A DNA stretch of 60,435 nucleotides, taken from positions 1 to 60,435 of the forward strand of contig DUVN01000023.1 in NCBI GenBank assembly GCA_012841015.1, read 5' to 3'. The DNA is from Clostridiaceae bacterium (GTDB lineage Bacteria; Bacillota; Clostridia; Saccharofermentanales; DTU023). Positions 1-8,013 of the stretch are shown piece by piece (position 1 is the first letter of the stretch; each line of letters begins with the position of its first letter). Below the pieces are notes generated by a model. That model did no database searches, had not been told where the DNA came from, and worked only from the letters and a program-made list of their open reading frames with translations. The position numbers and the translations under genes are program-made.

Positions 1-84
1 AAAAAGTATAGCGGAAAGGCCACACAGATGAATGAACGTTATGCCACAGTAAACAGAACAGCCGACTTGCCAGATTAAACTGGA
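1..84 (+). ncRNA. rnpB: RNase P RNA, 3' end (5' part outside window)
   Basis: The first 84 bases follow the 3' part of bacterial RNase P RNA as I recall it: an AGATGAATGA block (28-37), then a short stem with CCACAG, then ACAGAAC (53-59) followed by GCCGACTT (61-68). In E. coli the same blocks read AGATGAATGA, ACAGAACCCGGCTTA. GACTT in place of GGCTT would still pair with the conserved AAGTC strand of helix P4. The RNA would process tRNA 5' leaders as the ribozyme of RNase P. The 5' portion lies upstream of the window, so the P4 and P1 pairings cannot be tested here. The 3' boundary is approximate. A hairpin with arms at 80-85 and 103-108 follows and may be part of the 3' end or a terminator. 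Confidence 0.65.
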
Positions 85-511
85 CGACCCGCGCTTCTCA
101 CTGTCCAGGTTACTTTGGCATTCATCCTTCCTGTTTATTTCGTTATTATCCTTGCTTTCGCTCTGGTGTTATATGTATTTTCCTTGTATAATATAAACTG
201 CATATGAATTTGGTAAAGGATTTGTATGGACTACAAGCAGACACGTTGCTCCGTTGCCTAAGCTACTGACAAATGTATCTCATATTTTCAAGGTTTTGTC
301 TTCTCTTTCCATGACAAAATGGCCGTCGTGGATAGAATTGGAAAAGTAGGAAAAGTAAGCATTGCTTAAATAATTTTATTAAAATATTTTTGATTATTTG
401 CGATATTTCTGTCACTTTTGCTAAAGAAAAAGCCGTTGATTTGCGTTACTATTTGTAGGCACCCACTAGCTAAGGGCTTTAGATTTTAGAAAAGAGGGGA
501 GGTGGGTTCAA
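85..511. other. Intergenic stretch upstream of the CAP lipoproteins
   Basis: No coding frame of convincing length or composition is seen. A TATAAT sits at 187-192 but has no good -35 partner. The sequence becomes very AT-rich from 355 to 430, and GAGGGGAGGTGG at 495-506 is the ribosome binding site of the next gene. Confidence 0.5.
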
Positions 512-1498
512 TTGAGAAAGCCAAGGCTTCATGTCTTTTTCTTAATATTTAATATTCTTTTTTGCTTCGTCGTAGCGTGTGGTCTAAAAGACACCGTCGA
601 CGGAAAAGACTACCCGACTGTTGCTTCGATCAAGACTTCCTCAAGTACGATGCCTTCACCATCGACAACTGTCCCACCAAAACAAGGAATCGCTTTTTTA
701 CAACCGGATCAGTCTGCGCCGACAACTACATCGTCCAGCACAACTACTTCTTCCAGTACAACGACGACCACCAGTGACGAGGAGGAGACGACAACAAGTC
801 TACCAAGCAAGACGTCACGAAAATCGACTTCGAAAAATTCGACGACGACGACATCACGTCCATCTTCAAAGAGTACGACAACTAAACCTCGAACAACAAC
901 GACGAGGCGAACGACAACTAAACCTCGAACAACAACGACGAGGCGAATGACAACGAAACCTCGGACGACAACGACGAGCCGAATGACAACTAAACCTCGG
1001 ACGACAACAACGAGACTAACAACAACTAAACCTCGGACGACAACAACAACGACAACGACGACAACAACTAAGAAGACGACAACGACAACTAAAAAGGATG
1101 TAGCCGTTGCGGATTCAGGGAGATACCTACCTAATTACGAAAATGAAGTCCTCAGGCTTATCAATGCTTTGCGTGTGAAAAATGGCAAACAAACACTAAA
1201 GCATAACTCTTCACTCCATAAGTCGGCGAGAATTCGAGCGAAAGAAATTGTCGAGAAATTCAGTCACACGCGTCCCAACGGCAAAACGTGTTTCTCTGCC
1301 ATCACTGTAGCTTATACGGCCGCTGGTGAAAATATTGCCATGGGGCATCGTACACCCACCGCGGTAATGAATGGATGGGAAAAATCGAAAGGCCATCGCG
1401 ATAACATGCTCAATGGTGACTTCAACTCGATCGGCATCGCCTGCTTTGAAAAAAATGGTGTCATCTACTGGGTGCAGATGTTTGTAAAAACGCGCTGA
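512..1498 (+). CDS. CAP/SCP-domain lipoprotein with Thr-rich stalk
   Basis: Predicted surface lipoprotein of 328 residues. The start is TTG, set by the strong ribosome binding site 495-506. Residues 1-22 form a basic then hydrophobic signal ending in the lipobox VVAC, with lipidation expected at Cys23. Residues about 40-195 are Ser/Thr/Lys/Arg-rich with a 12-residue repeat (KPRTTTT core) and look like an extended wall-spanning stalk. Residues about 203-328 are a CAP (cysteine-rich secretory/PR-1) domain with FSHTRPNG, GENIA, GHRDNML and YWVQMF. Such domains occur in bacterial surface proteins; their biochemical role is often unknown. The next gene encodes a paralogous CAP domain without the stalk, so a tandem duplication is likely. 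Confident on domain and localisation; function unknown. Confidence 0.85.
   Translation: MRKPRLHVFFLIFNILFCFVVACGLKDTVDGKDYPTVASIKTSSSTMPSPSTTVPPKQGIAFLQPDQSAPTTTSSSTTTSSSTTTTTSDEEETTTSLPSKTSRKSTSKNSTTTTSRPSSKSTTTKPRTTTTRRTTTKPRTTTTRRMTTKPRTTTTSRMTTKPRTTTTRLTTTKPRTTTTTTTTTTTKKTTTTTKKDVAVADSGRYLPNYENEVLRLINALRVKNGKQTLKHNSSLHKSARIRAKEIVEKFSHTRPNGKTCFSAITVAYTAAGENIAMGHRTPTAVMNGWEKSKGHRDNMLNGDFNSIGIACFEKNGVIYWVQMFVKTR
884..1048 (+). repeat. 36-bp in-frame tandem repeat in the CAP stalk
   Basis: Codons for KPRTTTT recur every 36 bp, beginning at 884, 920, 956, 992 and 1028, giving about 4.6 copies of a 12-residue unit. Each Lys-Pro-Arg is separated by Thr runs. Differences between copies are mostly single bases (for example CGAACAACA against CGGACGACA). 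The array continues into a pure Thr tract. Such repeats vary in copy number by slippage, so stalk length may differ between strains. Confidence 0.9.
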
Positions 1499-1548
1499 TA
1501 ACGCGCTGATTAGGCATATCGGTGCTTTTTGGAAAACTGAGGTAATGA

Positions 1549-2100
1549 ATGAAGAAGCATAGCGTTATCATCTTACTCATTACTTTCGCGCTCGCTTTCA
1601 GTATTGTTGCGTCTTGCAATCAATCTGATCCATCTATGCCTAGTGACGAAAAGGATTCCCAGACGCTCACTGCGAAAGCGAACGCCTCAGTGTCGCAGAA
1701 CATAATAGCGGTAGATGAGGAAACGTTTCGATTTGATTACGCGGATGAAGTCGTCCGACTCGTGAACTTGTTTCGTTCGCAAGAAGGAAAAAGCCCGCTG
1801 AAGCCAAACGAATCACTACATGCATCTGCAAGATTAAGAGCGAAAGAGCTTGTTCAAAAATTCGACCATACGCGTCCGGACGGAACTCCTTGTCATTCCT
1901 CCATTACTGTTTCCTACATGGCTGCAGGTGAAAACATCGCCGAAGGGCAGAAAACGCCCGACGAAGTTATGAGCAGCTGGGAAAATTCGGAAGGTCACCG
2001 AGACAATATGCTCAGTGACGACTTTGATGGAATCGGAGTTGGCTGTTACGAAAAAGATGGCATTTTATATTGGGTACAGCTGTTTATTGGCGAAAACTAA
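1549..2100 (+). CDS. CAP/SCP-domain lipoprotein, short form
   Basis: Lipoprotein of 183 residues, the paralogue of the preceding gene 50 bp upstream. The signal peptide is MKKHSVIILL followed by a hydrophobic stretch and the lipobox VASC, with lipidation expected at Cys23. Only about 35 residues of linker separate the anchor from the CAP domain, against about 180 in the neighbour. The domain carries FDHTRPDG, GENIAEG, GHRDNML and YWVQLF, matching the neighbour almost block by block, including a conserved Cys in the TPCHSSIT region and another near GVGCYE that could form a disulfide. The pair are probably cotranscribed. Same domain at two distances from the membrane suggests different reach through the wall (inference). 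Confidence 0.85.
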   Translation: MKKHSVIILLITFALAFSIVASCNQSDPSMPSDEKDSQTLTAKANASVSQNIIAVDEETFRFDYADEVVRLVNLFRSQEGKSPLKPNESLHASARLRAKELVQKFDHTRPDGTPCHSSITVSYMAAGENIAEGQKTPDEVMSSWENSEGHRDNMLSDDFDGIGVGCYEKDGILYWVQLFIGEN

Positions 2101-2147
2101 TTACTTCATTCCCCATAAATGAACGATAAACCTCGGTAGAGTGATCA

Positions 2148-2188
2148 CATCTCCCGGTGATACAATAATGGTATCTAGACGGGAGATG
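2148..2188 (+). promoter_or_regulatory. Inverted repeat covering the pepP-like ribosome binding site
   Basis: CATCTCCCG (2148-2156) and CGGGAGATG (2180-2188) are perfect 9-bp inverted arms. Inside them GATAC (2159-2163) and GTATC (2171-2175) form a second 5-bp pair. The right arm contains the GGGAG Shine-Dalgarno of the gene starting at 2194, so a transcript spanning the element would hide it. A TACAAT at 2161-2166 could instead be a -10 box, in which case the element is a DNA operator. Confidence 0.55.
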
Positions 2189-2193
2189 CGATT

Positions 2194-4044
2194 ATGAACG
2201 TAGAGACCAAGTTAGAGCACTTACGCGCAAAAATGAAAAAATACAGGATCGATGCCTGTTACATCGGAACGGGTGATCCTCACAATTCTGAGTACATTGC
2301 TGAACATTTTCAGGCGAGAGCGTGGTTGTCAGGCTTTAAAGGATCGGCAGGAACAGCCGTTGTGACAGCCAGTCAGGCTCTTCTTTGGACTGACGGGCGC
2401 TACCACATTCAAGCCATCCGAGATCTTGACGGAACTCCTTTTGAACTGATGAAACAGGGATTCCCGGGTGTCCCTCGCCCCGAAGAATGGCTTAAACTAA
2501 CGCTTCCCTATGGTGCGCGCATCGCGATCGACGGCTTTTTGTTGCCTGATGCAACAGCTAGATCAATGGAAAAACTGTTTTCAACACGTGGCATGGAACT
2601 CGTGACCGATCTTGATCTGATCAGTCTTATTTGGACAGATCGTCCTCCTCTCCCCTCAGGCAAGATATACGAACATAAGCTTGAGTTCACGGGTCGCGAG
2701 GCGAATGATAAGATCGCAGAGGTTCGCGAAAAAATGAGAAACGACGGTGCCGATTACGCACTCTACGTCGGTCTAGATGATATTGCGTGGCTCATGAACT
2801 TTCGCGGGAGTGATGTGCCAAATAACTGCGTCGCGCTGGCTTTTGTTCTTCTAACGTCTGAGAAGGCCATGCTCTTTATTGATGAGAATAAAATTGACCG
2901 CGATATGTTGGACGTTTTTTCTCGACAGGGCATTGAGCTTCGTGATTATCATGCGATATTCGATGCGCTCAGCGAGCTACAGGAAGGTGTGCTCGTCGCT
3001 GATACTTCGCGCGTCAGTCGTGCCATGGTAGAAGTTGTCCCGAAAGACATCAAAATACTTGAAAAACGCGACTACCCCTATTTGATGAAAGCTGTTTTGA
3101 ATAAAACAGAGCTATTAGGTCAGTTCCGCGCCGGCGTGCGTGACAGCATTGCCGTTACTAAATATTTATACTACATCAAGCACGAGGCGGCTCTGCAAAG
3201 ATTAAACGAGATGGAGGTAACAGATAAACTCCATGAGCTTCGCGCTACATCCGATGCGTTTATCATTGAAAGCTTCCCGACTATCTCCGCTTACGGTGCA
3301 AACGCAGCCATGATGCATTACATGGCAACACCGGAGCATCACAGTCGGCTCCAGCCACACGGTTTTTATCTTGTTGACTGTGGTTCGCAGACGTATGACG
3401 GCACGACAGATATTACGAGAACATGTTCGCTTGGACCGTTAACACATGAAGAGAAGGTCGATTATACCTTGACCTTGAAGTCTCACATCGCCCTTGCGTC
3501 CCTTCCTTTTCTTGAAGGAGCGTGCGGAACGTCGCTCGATGCCGTCGCTCGTTCCGTCATGTGGCGTCATGGGCTTGACTACAAGTGCGGAACAGGGCAC
3601 GGTTTTGGTTTCGTTTCCGGCGTTCATGAAGGTCCGCAGCGCTTGACTAACAACCCGCACTATGGCGACTATTATTTCCGAGAAAACATCGTCATCACGA
3701 TTGAGCCCGGTGTCTACCGCCAAGACAAATACGGTATACGGCTTGAAAACGACTACGTTGTCCTCCGTGCGAATATGACGCTTGCAACTCGAGACGGCGA
3801 TATCGAAATCATAAAGGAACCGGATAAACTCAATGAGTCTGGTGATCGTTTCTTGAGATTCCAGGCGTTGACGTTCGTCCCGTTCGACCGCGGTGCCATC
3901 TTGCCTGAACTGCTCTCTGCCGAAGAGATTGACTGGCTGAATGCTTACCATGCTTCAGTCCGAGACGAGATTCTGCCCTATCTCGAAGGTGATGAGCGCG
4001 TTTTTTTAATCAAGGAGACTGAACCTTTTGTCGTCGGTTCGTGA
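2194..4044 (+). CDS. Xaa-Pro aminopeptidase, M24 family long form
   Basis: Predicted cytosolic metallopeptidase removing an N-terminal residue before proline, 616 residues. The long form has two creatinase-type N-terminal domains (about 1-140 and 160-310), an M24 pita-bread catalytic domain (about 310-530) and a C-terminal tail domain. The five metal ligands of the family are visible: Asp395 in VDCG and Asp406 in TTDITR, eleven apart as in E. coli PepP, a His in GTGHGFG, Glu in TIEPGVY and Glu in GIRLEND. The start is ATG with GGGAG at 2181-2185, itself inside the inverted repeat described separately. The next gene follows closely, so the pair is probably an operon. Confidence 0.88.
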   Translation: MNVETKLEHLRAKMKKYRIDACYIGTGDPHNSEYIAEHFQARAWLSGFKGSAGTAVVTASQALLWTDGRYHIQAIRDLDGTPFELMKQGFPGVPRPEEWLKLTLPYGARIAIDGFLLPDATARSMEKLFSTRGMELVTDLDLISLIWTDRPPLPSGKIYEHKLEFTGREANDKIAEVREKMRNDGADYALYVGLDDIAWLMNFRGSDVPNNCVALAFVLLTSEKAMLFIDENKIDRDMLDVFSRQGIELRDYHAIFDALSELQEGVLVADTSRVSRAMVEVVPKDIKILEKRDYPYLMKAVLNKTELLGQFRAGVRDSIAVTKYLYYIKHEAALQRLNEMEVTDKLHELRATSDAFIIESFPTISAYGANAAMMHYMATPEHHSRLQPHGFYLVDCGSQTYDGTTDITRTCSLGPLTHEEKVDYTLTLKSHIALASLPFLEGACGTSLDAVARSVMWRHGLDYKCGTGHGFGFVSGVHEGPQRLTNNPHYGDYYFRENIVITIEPGVYRQDKYGIRLENDYVVLRANMTLATRDGDIEIIKEPDKLNESGDRFLRFQALTFVPFDRGAILPELLSAEEIDWLNAYHASVRDEILPYLEGDERVFLIKETEPFVVGS

Positions 4045-4075
4045 CCGGCGGATCGCCATAAAGGGAGATAAGTCA

Positions 4076-6085
4076 ATGGTGTTCATGCTATCGGATGAAA
4101 TGATAGAGATTAATGGTTATGAGGCATTAACACGTGAACTGCCGTTGCGCGGACAAGTATTTTCTAATCGCAGTCTCATCGTTGGTGTTGCAACGCCTCT
4201 TGTCCGTGTTGGTGATATCTCTTTTAATGAAGAAGCCGTCTTGACGATTGTGACTGAGGCAATCGATGCAGACATCGATATTCTCCTCTTCTCCGAACTG
4301 GCACTTACAGGCGCGACATGCGGAGACTTGTTCCGCCAGCAAGCGTTGCTCGAAGCCGTCGATCAGAGCCTTGAGCGTATTGTCCAAGCGACAGCAAATG
4401 CTTCGATCATTCTTTTACTCTCCGTGCCACAAGAAAAGGATGGCGAAATCGTCAAATTGACGGTGATGATCGAGCGCGGTGTGATCCGTGAAATCACGGC
4501 AGCACCATTGACTTCATCATATAAACATTTTTATGCTGACGGTGTATCGGATCTTGTACCTCCCGATTGGTTCACCGAGGACGGCATATTTCTTCCCATC
4601 AATCTCTCAGATATCACACAGTCACAAAAAGCAGATTGTTACTCTTTTCCTCTTACGTTTGATTTCAAATTTCACGAGGTGGGAGTTGCTGATGAATCAT
4701 ACGGTATCACGTTCGATATCTTCCCGGACTCGCGGCACAAGTGGACAGGTGATTACAGGCGTCTTCGTCATACGCTGATCGGCCATTCCCTGTCACATCA
4801 TTCCGTCGTCCTCTACGCCGGTGCCGGCGAAGGCGAATCGGTCAATGAAGGGGTATTTGCCGGTCACCGCCTTATCGTCTGTGACGGATGCGTCCTAGCA
4901 GAAGGTCAAGCCTTTACAACAGGCTTGACGAAGGCTGTCATCAAGCCGGAGTATCTTAAGGCGATTCGTAATAACTGTTCTTTGCAATGGGGTTCCGCCA
5001 TTGGCGACGTAGATGACATAATCGCGAAGAAATCTGACAAAAAACACGAGCGATACCCTTTCCTGATGAAAAGAGAGCTCGATGAATATTCTTTCTATCG
5101 AGAAACGTTAAGAATTCAAGGGCAAGGGCTCCGGTCGCGGCTCGCTGCGACTGGAACACGTCCGATATTGGGCTTATCGGGTGGTCTCGATTCGGCACTA
5201 GCGCTCCTCGTATGTCTTGAAGCGGCAAGTGTCGGCAACTTCTCCCCTGAAGCTATCATCACGGTCTCGATGCCCGGACCCGGTACTTCCGAGAGGTCGC
5301 GCCTGCTCGCACGCCGTCTAGGCAGTTCGACACGCGTCGATTTTCGAGAGATCGATATCTCGGAAGCAGTCGCTTTACACCTCAAAATGATCGGTCACGA
5401 CGGTCTGACTCACGATGTCACATACGAAAACGCACAGGCACGTGAGAGAACACAGATTCTCATGGATCTGGCGAATCTAGAACGCGGTCTCGTCGTCGGC
5501 ACTGGTGATCTTTCTGAATCTGCACTCGGATGGTGTACGTACAACGGCGATCACATGTCGATGTATTCAGTCAATGCGTCAATCCCAAAGACTGCCGTGC
5601 GCTATCTCATCGAGACAGCGGCAACTCTTTTTGGAGAGGGCATGTCACCTATCGAGCTGTCAGATCGTGATCAAAGTAATATCTCGGCGGCACTGCGCGA
5701 AATTCTTAGCCGTCCGATCTCGCCGGAGCTTCTGCCTCCGCATGAAGATGACAGCGTGCGCCAGATCACTGAGGACGTCGTCGGACCGTACGAAATAGTC
5801 GACTTTTTTCTCTGGCACATGGTTTTCCACGGAAAGAAACCTTCCACCGTGTACGATTTGGCAACTGCCGTATTTTCTGACACGTACGATGATTCGAAGA
5901 TTGAAAAATGGCTTAAAGGATTTATTAGGCGTTTCTTCCGAAGTCAATTTAAGCGCTCTGCCTCGCCTGAGGGTGTCGCCGCTTTCCCGTGGCGCTTATC
6001 GCCACAAAGAGCGTGGACGATGCCGAGCGACATAATTCCTGCATTGTGGTTGGAGGAGCTTGAATCTCACCTTGCAGGCTATTGA
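4076..6085 (+). CDS. nadE: NAD+ synthetase, glutamine-type architecture with degenerate glutaminase half
   Basis: Makes NAD+ from deamido-NAD+ and ATP. ATG 4076 was chosen for AAGGGAG at 4061-4067; an in-frame TTG at 4028 overlaps the previous gene. The 669-residue protein has the two-domain plan of glutamine-dependent enzymes. The C-terminal synthetase half looks intact: LSGGLDSAL pyrophosphate loop, YENAQAR, GTGDLSESALGWCTYNGDH. The N-terminal nitrilase-like half keeps the Glu in FSELALTG, but where the family has GVEICEDLW followed by about 25 residues it reads GVADESYG and then a gap, with no Cys, and the usual KxxLPNYxEF segment is replaced by a region around SSYKHFYADG. The glutaminase is therefore probably inactive, leaving an ammonia-dependent enzyme (inference). 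Confidence 0.85.
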   Translation: MVFMLSDEMIEINGYEALTRELPLRGQVFSNRSLIVGVATPLVRVGDISFNEEAVLTIVTEAIDADIDILLFSELALTGATCGDLFRQQALLEAVDQSLERIVQATANASIILLLSVPQEKDGEIVKLTVMIERGVIREITAAPLTSSYKHFYADGVSDLVPPDWFTEDGIFLPINLSDITQSQKADCYSFPLTFDFKFHEVGVADESYGITFDIFPDSRHKWTGDYRRLRHTLIGHSLSHHSVVLYAGAGEGESVNEGVFAGHRLIVCDGCVLAEGQAFTTGLTKAVIKPEYLKAIRNNCSLQWGSAIGDVDDIIAKKSDKKHERYPFLMKRELDEYSFYRETLRIQGQGLRSRLAATGTRPILGLSGGLDSALALLVCLEAASVGNFSPEAIITVSMPGPGTSERSRLLARRLGSSTRVDFREIDISEAVALHLKMIGHDGLTHDVTYENAQARERTQILMDLANLERGLVVGTGDLSESALGWCTYNGDHMSMYSVNASIPKTAVRYLIETAATLFGEGMSPIELSDRDQSNISAALREILSRPISPELLPPHEDDSVRQITEDVVGPYEIVDFFLWHMVFHGKKPSTVYDLATAVFSDTYDDSKIEKWLKGFIRRFFRSQFKRSASPEGVAAFPWRLSPQRAWTMPSDIIPALWLEELESHLAGY

Positions 6086-6152
6086 TGCTATTTTTCCATC
6101 GTCTTTTTATACCATAGCCTTCCTCCATCATGTTTCTAGTACTTGACGCACC

Positions 6153-6168
6153 CGCTTCACGTGAAACA
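6153..6168. other. parS-like site, 14 of 16 bases
   Basis: CGCTTCACGTGAAACA differs from the parS consensus TGTTTCACGTGAAACA at two bases, both in the left arm. It is intergenic, 68 bp before the cysteine desulfurase-like gene and about 11 kb from parA/parB. The exact right half and core make ParB binding plausible, perhaps weaker than at 15342. Confidence 0.6.
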
Positions 6169-6237
6169 TCACACATATCGTGTTATTCTTAACTTATACG
6201 ATTACTATTTGAAAACAAGACATGGAGTGATTGGATT

Positions 6238-7398
6238 ATGCAAGCAAAAAATAAAATATATCTCGATCAGAGCAGCACATCATTTCCCAAGGCACCCGGT
6301 GTCGCAGACGCGATGTGGACGTTGCTGGAACATCATGGAGTCAACATCAGTCGCGGCAATTACCAAGAAGCTTACTCTGTCGAAGGCGATGTTTTAGATA
6401 CGCGCATACGATTAGCAAAGCTCTTTAATGTGCAAGACCCCCGCAATATAATTTTCACACCGGGCGTCACGTTTTCATTGAATACTTTTTTTGAAGGTTA
6501 CTTGCATCCTGGCGATCACGTTGTCGTGAGCGGAATGGAGCACAATGCGGTGATGCGTCCTTTGACGCGTTTACAGCAGAGACGCGGTGTTCGCTTCACC
6601 ATTGCAGAGGCAAATGACCGCGGCGAAGTCCCGATCGAAGCCTTTGAGAAAGCGTTGGAACGCGACACTAAGGCCATTGTCACACTGCACGCCTCGAACG
6701 TCGCCGGTACAATTCTTCCGGCACAAGCTATCGGGCAGCTTTGCAAAGAGCGCGATATCGTATTCGTTCTCGACACGGCGCAGTCTGCTGGTAGTGTCGA
6801 AATCGACATGGAAGCGATGAATATCGATCTGCTCGCCTTTACCGGACATAAGGGTTTGCGTGGACCGCAGGGAATCGGCGGCTTTGCAATCACGAAAGAG
6901 TTGATCGATTCGATGGAACCTCTGACGGTCGGAGGGACGGGAAGTCGTTCGAACAGCTTCATACAGCCAGAATTCATGCCTGACAAATATGAAAGTGGAA
7001 CAATGAATATACCCGGCATCATCGGTCTGAGAACAGCGCTTATCTATTTGGAGAAACAAGGTCTCAGCGAGATTCATAATGTAAAGATGTCTTTGACGAA
7101 ACGTTTTCTCGACGGTCTTTCAACGATAAAAGGAGTCCGTGCTGTCGGTATGCCCGGCGTTGAAGGCCGCACAAGCGTCGTATCGATTACAGCAGTCGAG
7201 CGTGACAATGCCGAAATTGCGTTTGAGCTGGAGCGCGATTGGAATATCATGACGCGCGTCGGTCTCCACTGTGCTCCTATCGCACATCAGAGTCTCAAGA
7301 CGTTCCCCCAAGGAACCGTTCGCTTTTCATTCGGCGCAACAAACACAGAAGAAGAGATCGATACGGCGCTAGAGGCTCTGGCAGTGTTAACTTCATAA
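6238..7398 (+). CDS. Class V aminotransferase, cysteine desulfurase-like
   Basis: PLP enzyme of 386 residues in the aminotransferase class V fold, closest by motif to the stand-alone cysteine desulfurase-like family of Firmicutes rather than IscS or SufS. It begins with IYLDQSSTSFPK, has the PLP-binding Lys in FTGHKGLRGPQG, the THAS-type segment near TLHASNVAG, and the late HCAPIAH motif in which the Cys would carry the persulfide. It would transfer sulfur from cysteine to an unidentified acceptor. No iscU or sufU partner is next to it. It sits just upstream of the origin region. The specific substrate is not established by sequence; selenocysteine lyase activity is an alternative. Confidence 0.8.
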   Translation: MQAKNKIYLDQSSTSFPKAPGVADAMWTLLEHHGVNISRGNYQEAYSVEGDVLDTRIRLAKLFNVQDPRNIIFTPGVTFSLNTFFEGYLHPGDHVVVSGMEHNAVMRPLTRLQQRRGVRFTIAEANDRGEVPIEAFEKALERDTKAIVTLHASNVAGTILPAQAIGQLCKERDIVFVLDTAQSAGSVEIDMEAMNIDLLAFTGHKGLRGPQGIGGFAITKELIDSMEPLTVGGTGSRSNSFIQPEFMPDKYESGTMNIPGIIGLRTALIYLEKQGLSEIHNVKMSLTKRFLDGLSTIKGVRAVGMPGVEGRTSVVSITAVERDNAEIAFELERDWNIMTRVGLHCAPIAHQSLKTFPQGTVRFSFGATNTEEEIDTALEALAVLTS

Positions 7399-8013
7399 AT
7401 ACCACCTAACGATGTCTCTATTTTATTCGGAAAAGGTAGCAATATTTGACTGTGTAAGTGGCAAATACGAGCTTATAGCTGGAAATAGGTGATTCTTCAA
7501 AAATAAATGCTAGAGGCAGTCTTGTTCTTGCTTCAAATAAGCAGTTTTAAGATAGCCCTTTTTGACATAAATATTGACGATGAGGTGTCGCTCAACGAGC
7601 CCACTTAAAAAACTGGATCTAACGTATAGATGACATGTTCATGTCACACAATTGTAATATTTACTACCTAAAAAAAGTTATTAACACACCAAAAATGAAT
7701 AATTCACAAGTTATCAACAGTTTTTGTTGAAAAAGACACTAAATTCAATCCTTACGGTTGAAAGCAAAAACGAGATAAATGGCAGGAAGTCAGGGCTCTC
7801 TAAATGGGAAGATTTTTATTAACAAACTTATCAACAATTCACACTTTGCAAGTCACAAATTGTTGACTTTTTTAGGGGCTAAAAAACGGCTAAAACGCCT
7901 GTATTTTCGGTATTTTTTGCTTTTCTGATGTCATAATTTCTGTTAGGATGTTCAATACCCGCTCAGCGGATTGATGGATGCGAACTTCTATTTTTGGAGG
8001 AGAAGGTATAAAA
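7399..8013. other. oriC: Origin region, part upstream of dnaA
   Basis: No gene is seen. DnaA-box-like 9-mers (consensus TTATCCACA) occur as TTATTAACA at 7678-7686 and 7816-7824 and TTATCAACA at 7711-7719 and 7828-7836, all on the + strand. The surrounding DNA is AT-rich (7650-7930), as expected for an unwinding element. An isolated perfect palindrome TGACATG-TT-CATGTCA lies at 7631-7646. CATAAT at 7932-7937 preceded by TG at 7929-7930 could be an extended -10 promoter for dnaA. With the boxes downstream of dnaA this makes a two-part origin like that of Bacillus subtilis. Confidence 0.75.

Noticed and set aside
3439-3951. A 170-codon minus-strand frame
   Set aside because: It is a shadow of the M24 catalytic domain on the other strand and has no independent support.
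6516-7077. Two 168-codon minus-strand frames
   Set aside because: Both are complementary to the PLP enzyme gene, whose motifs are intact on the + strand.
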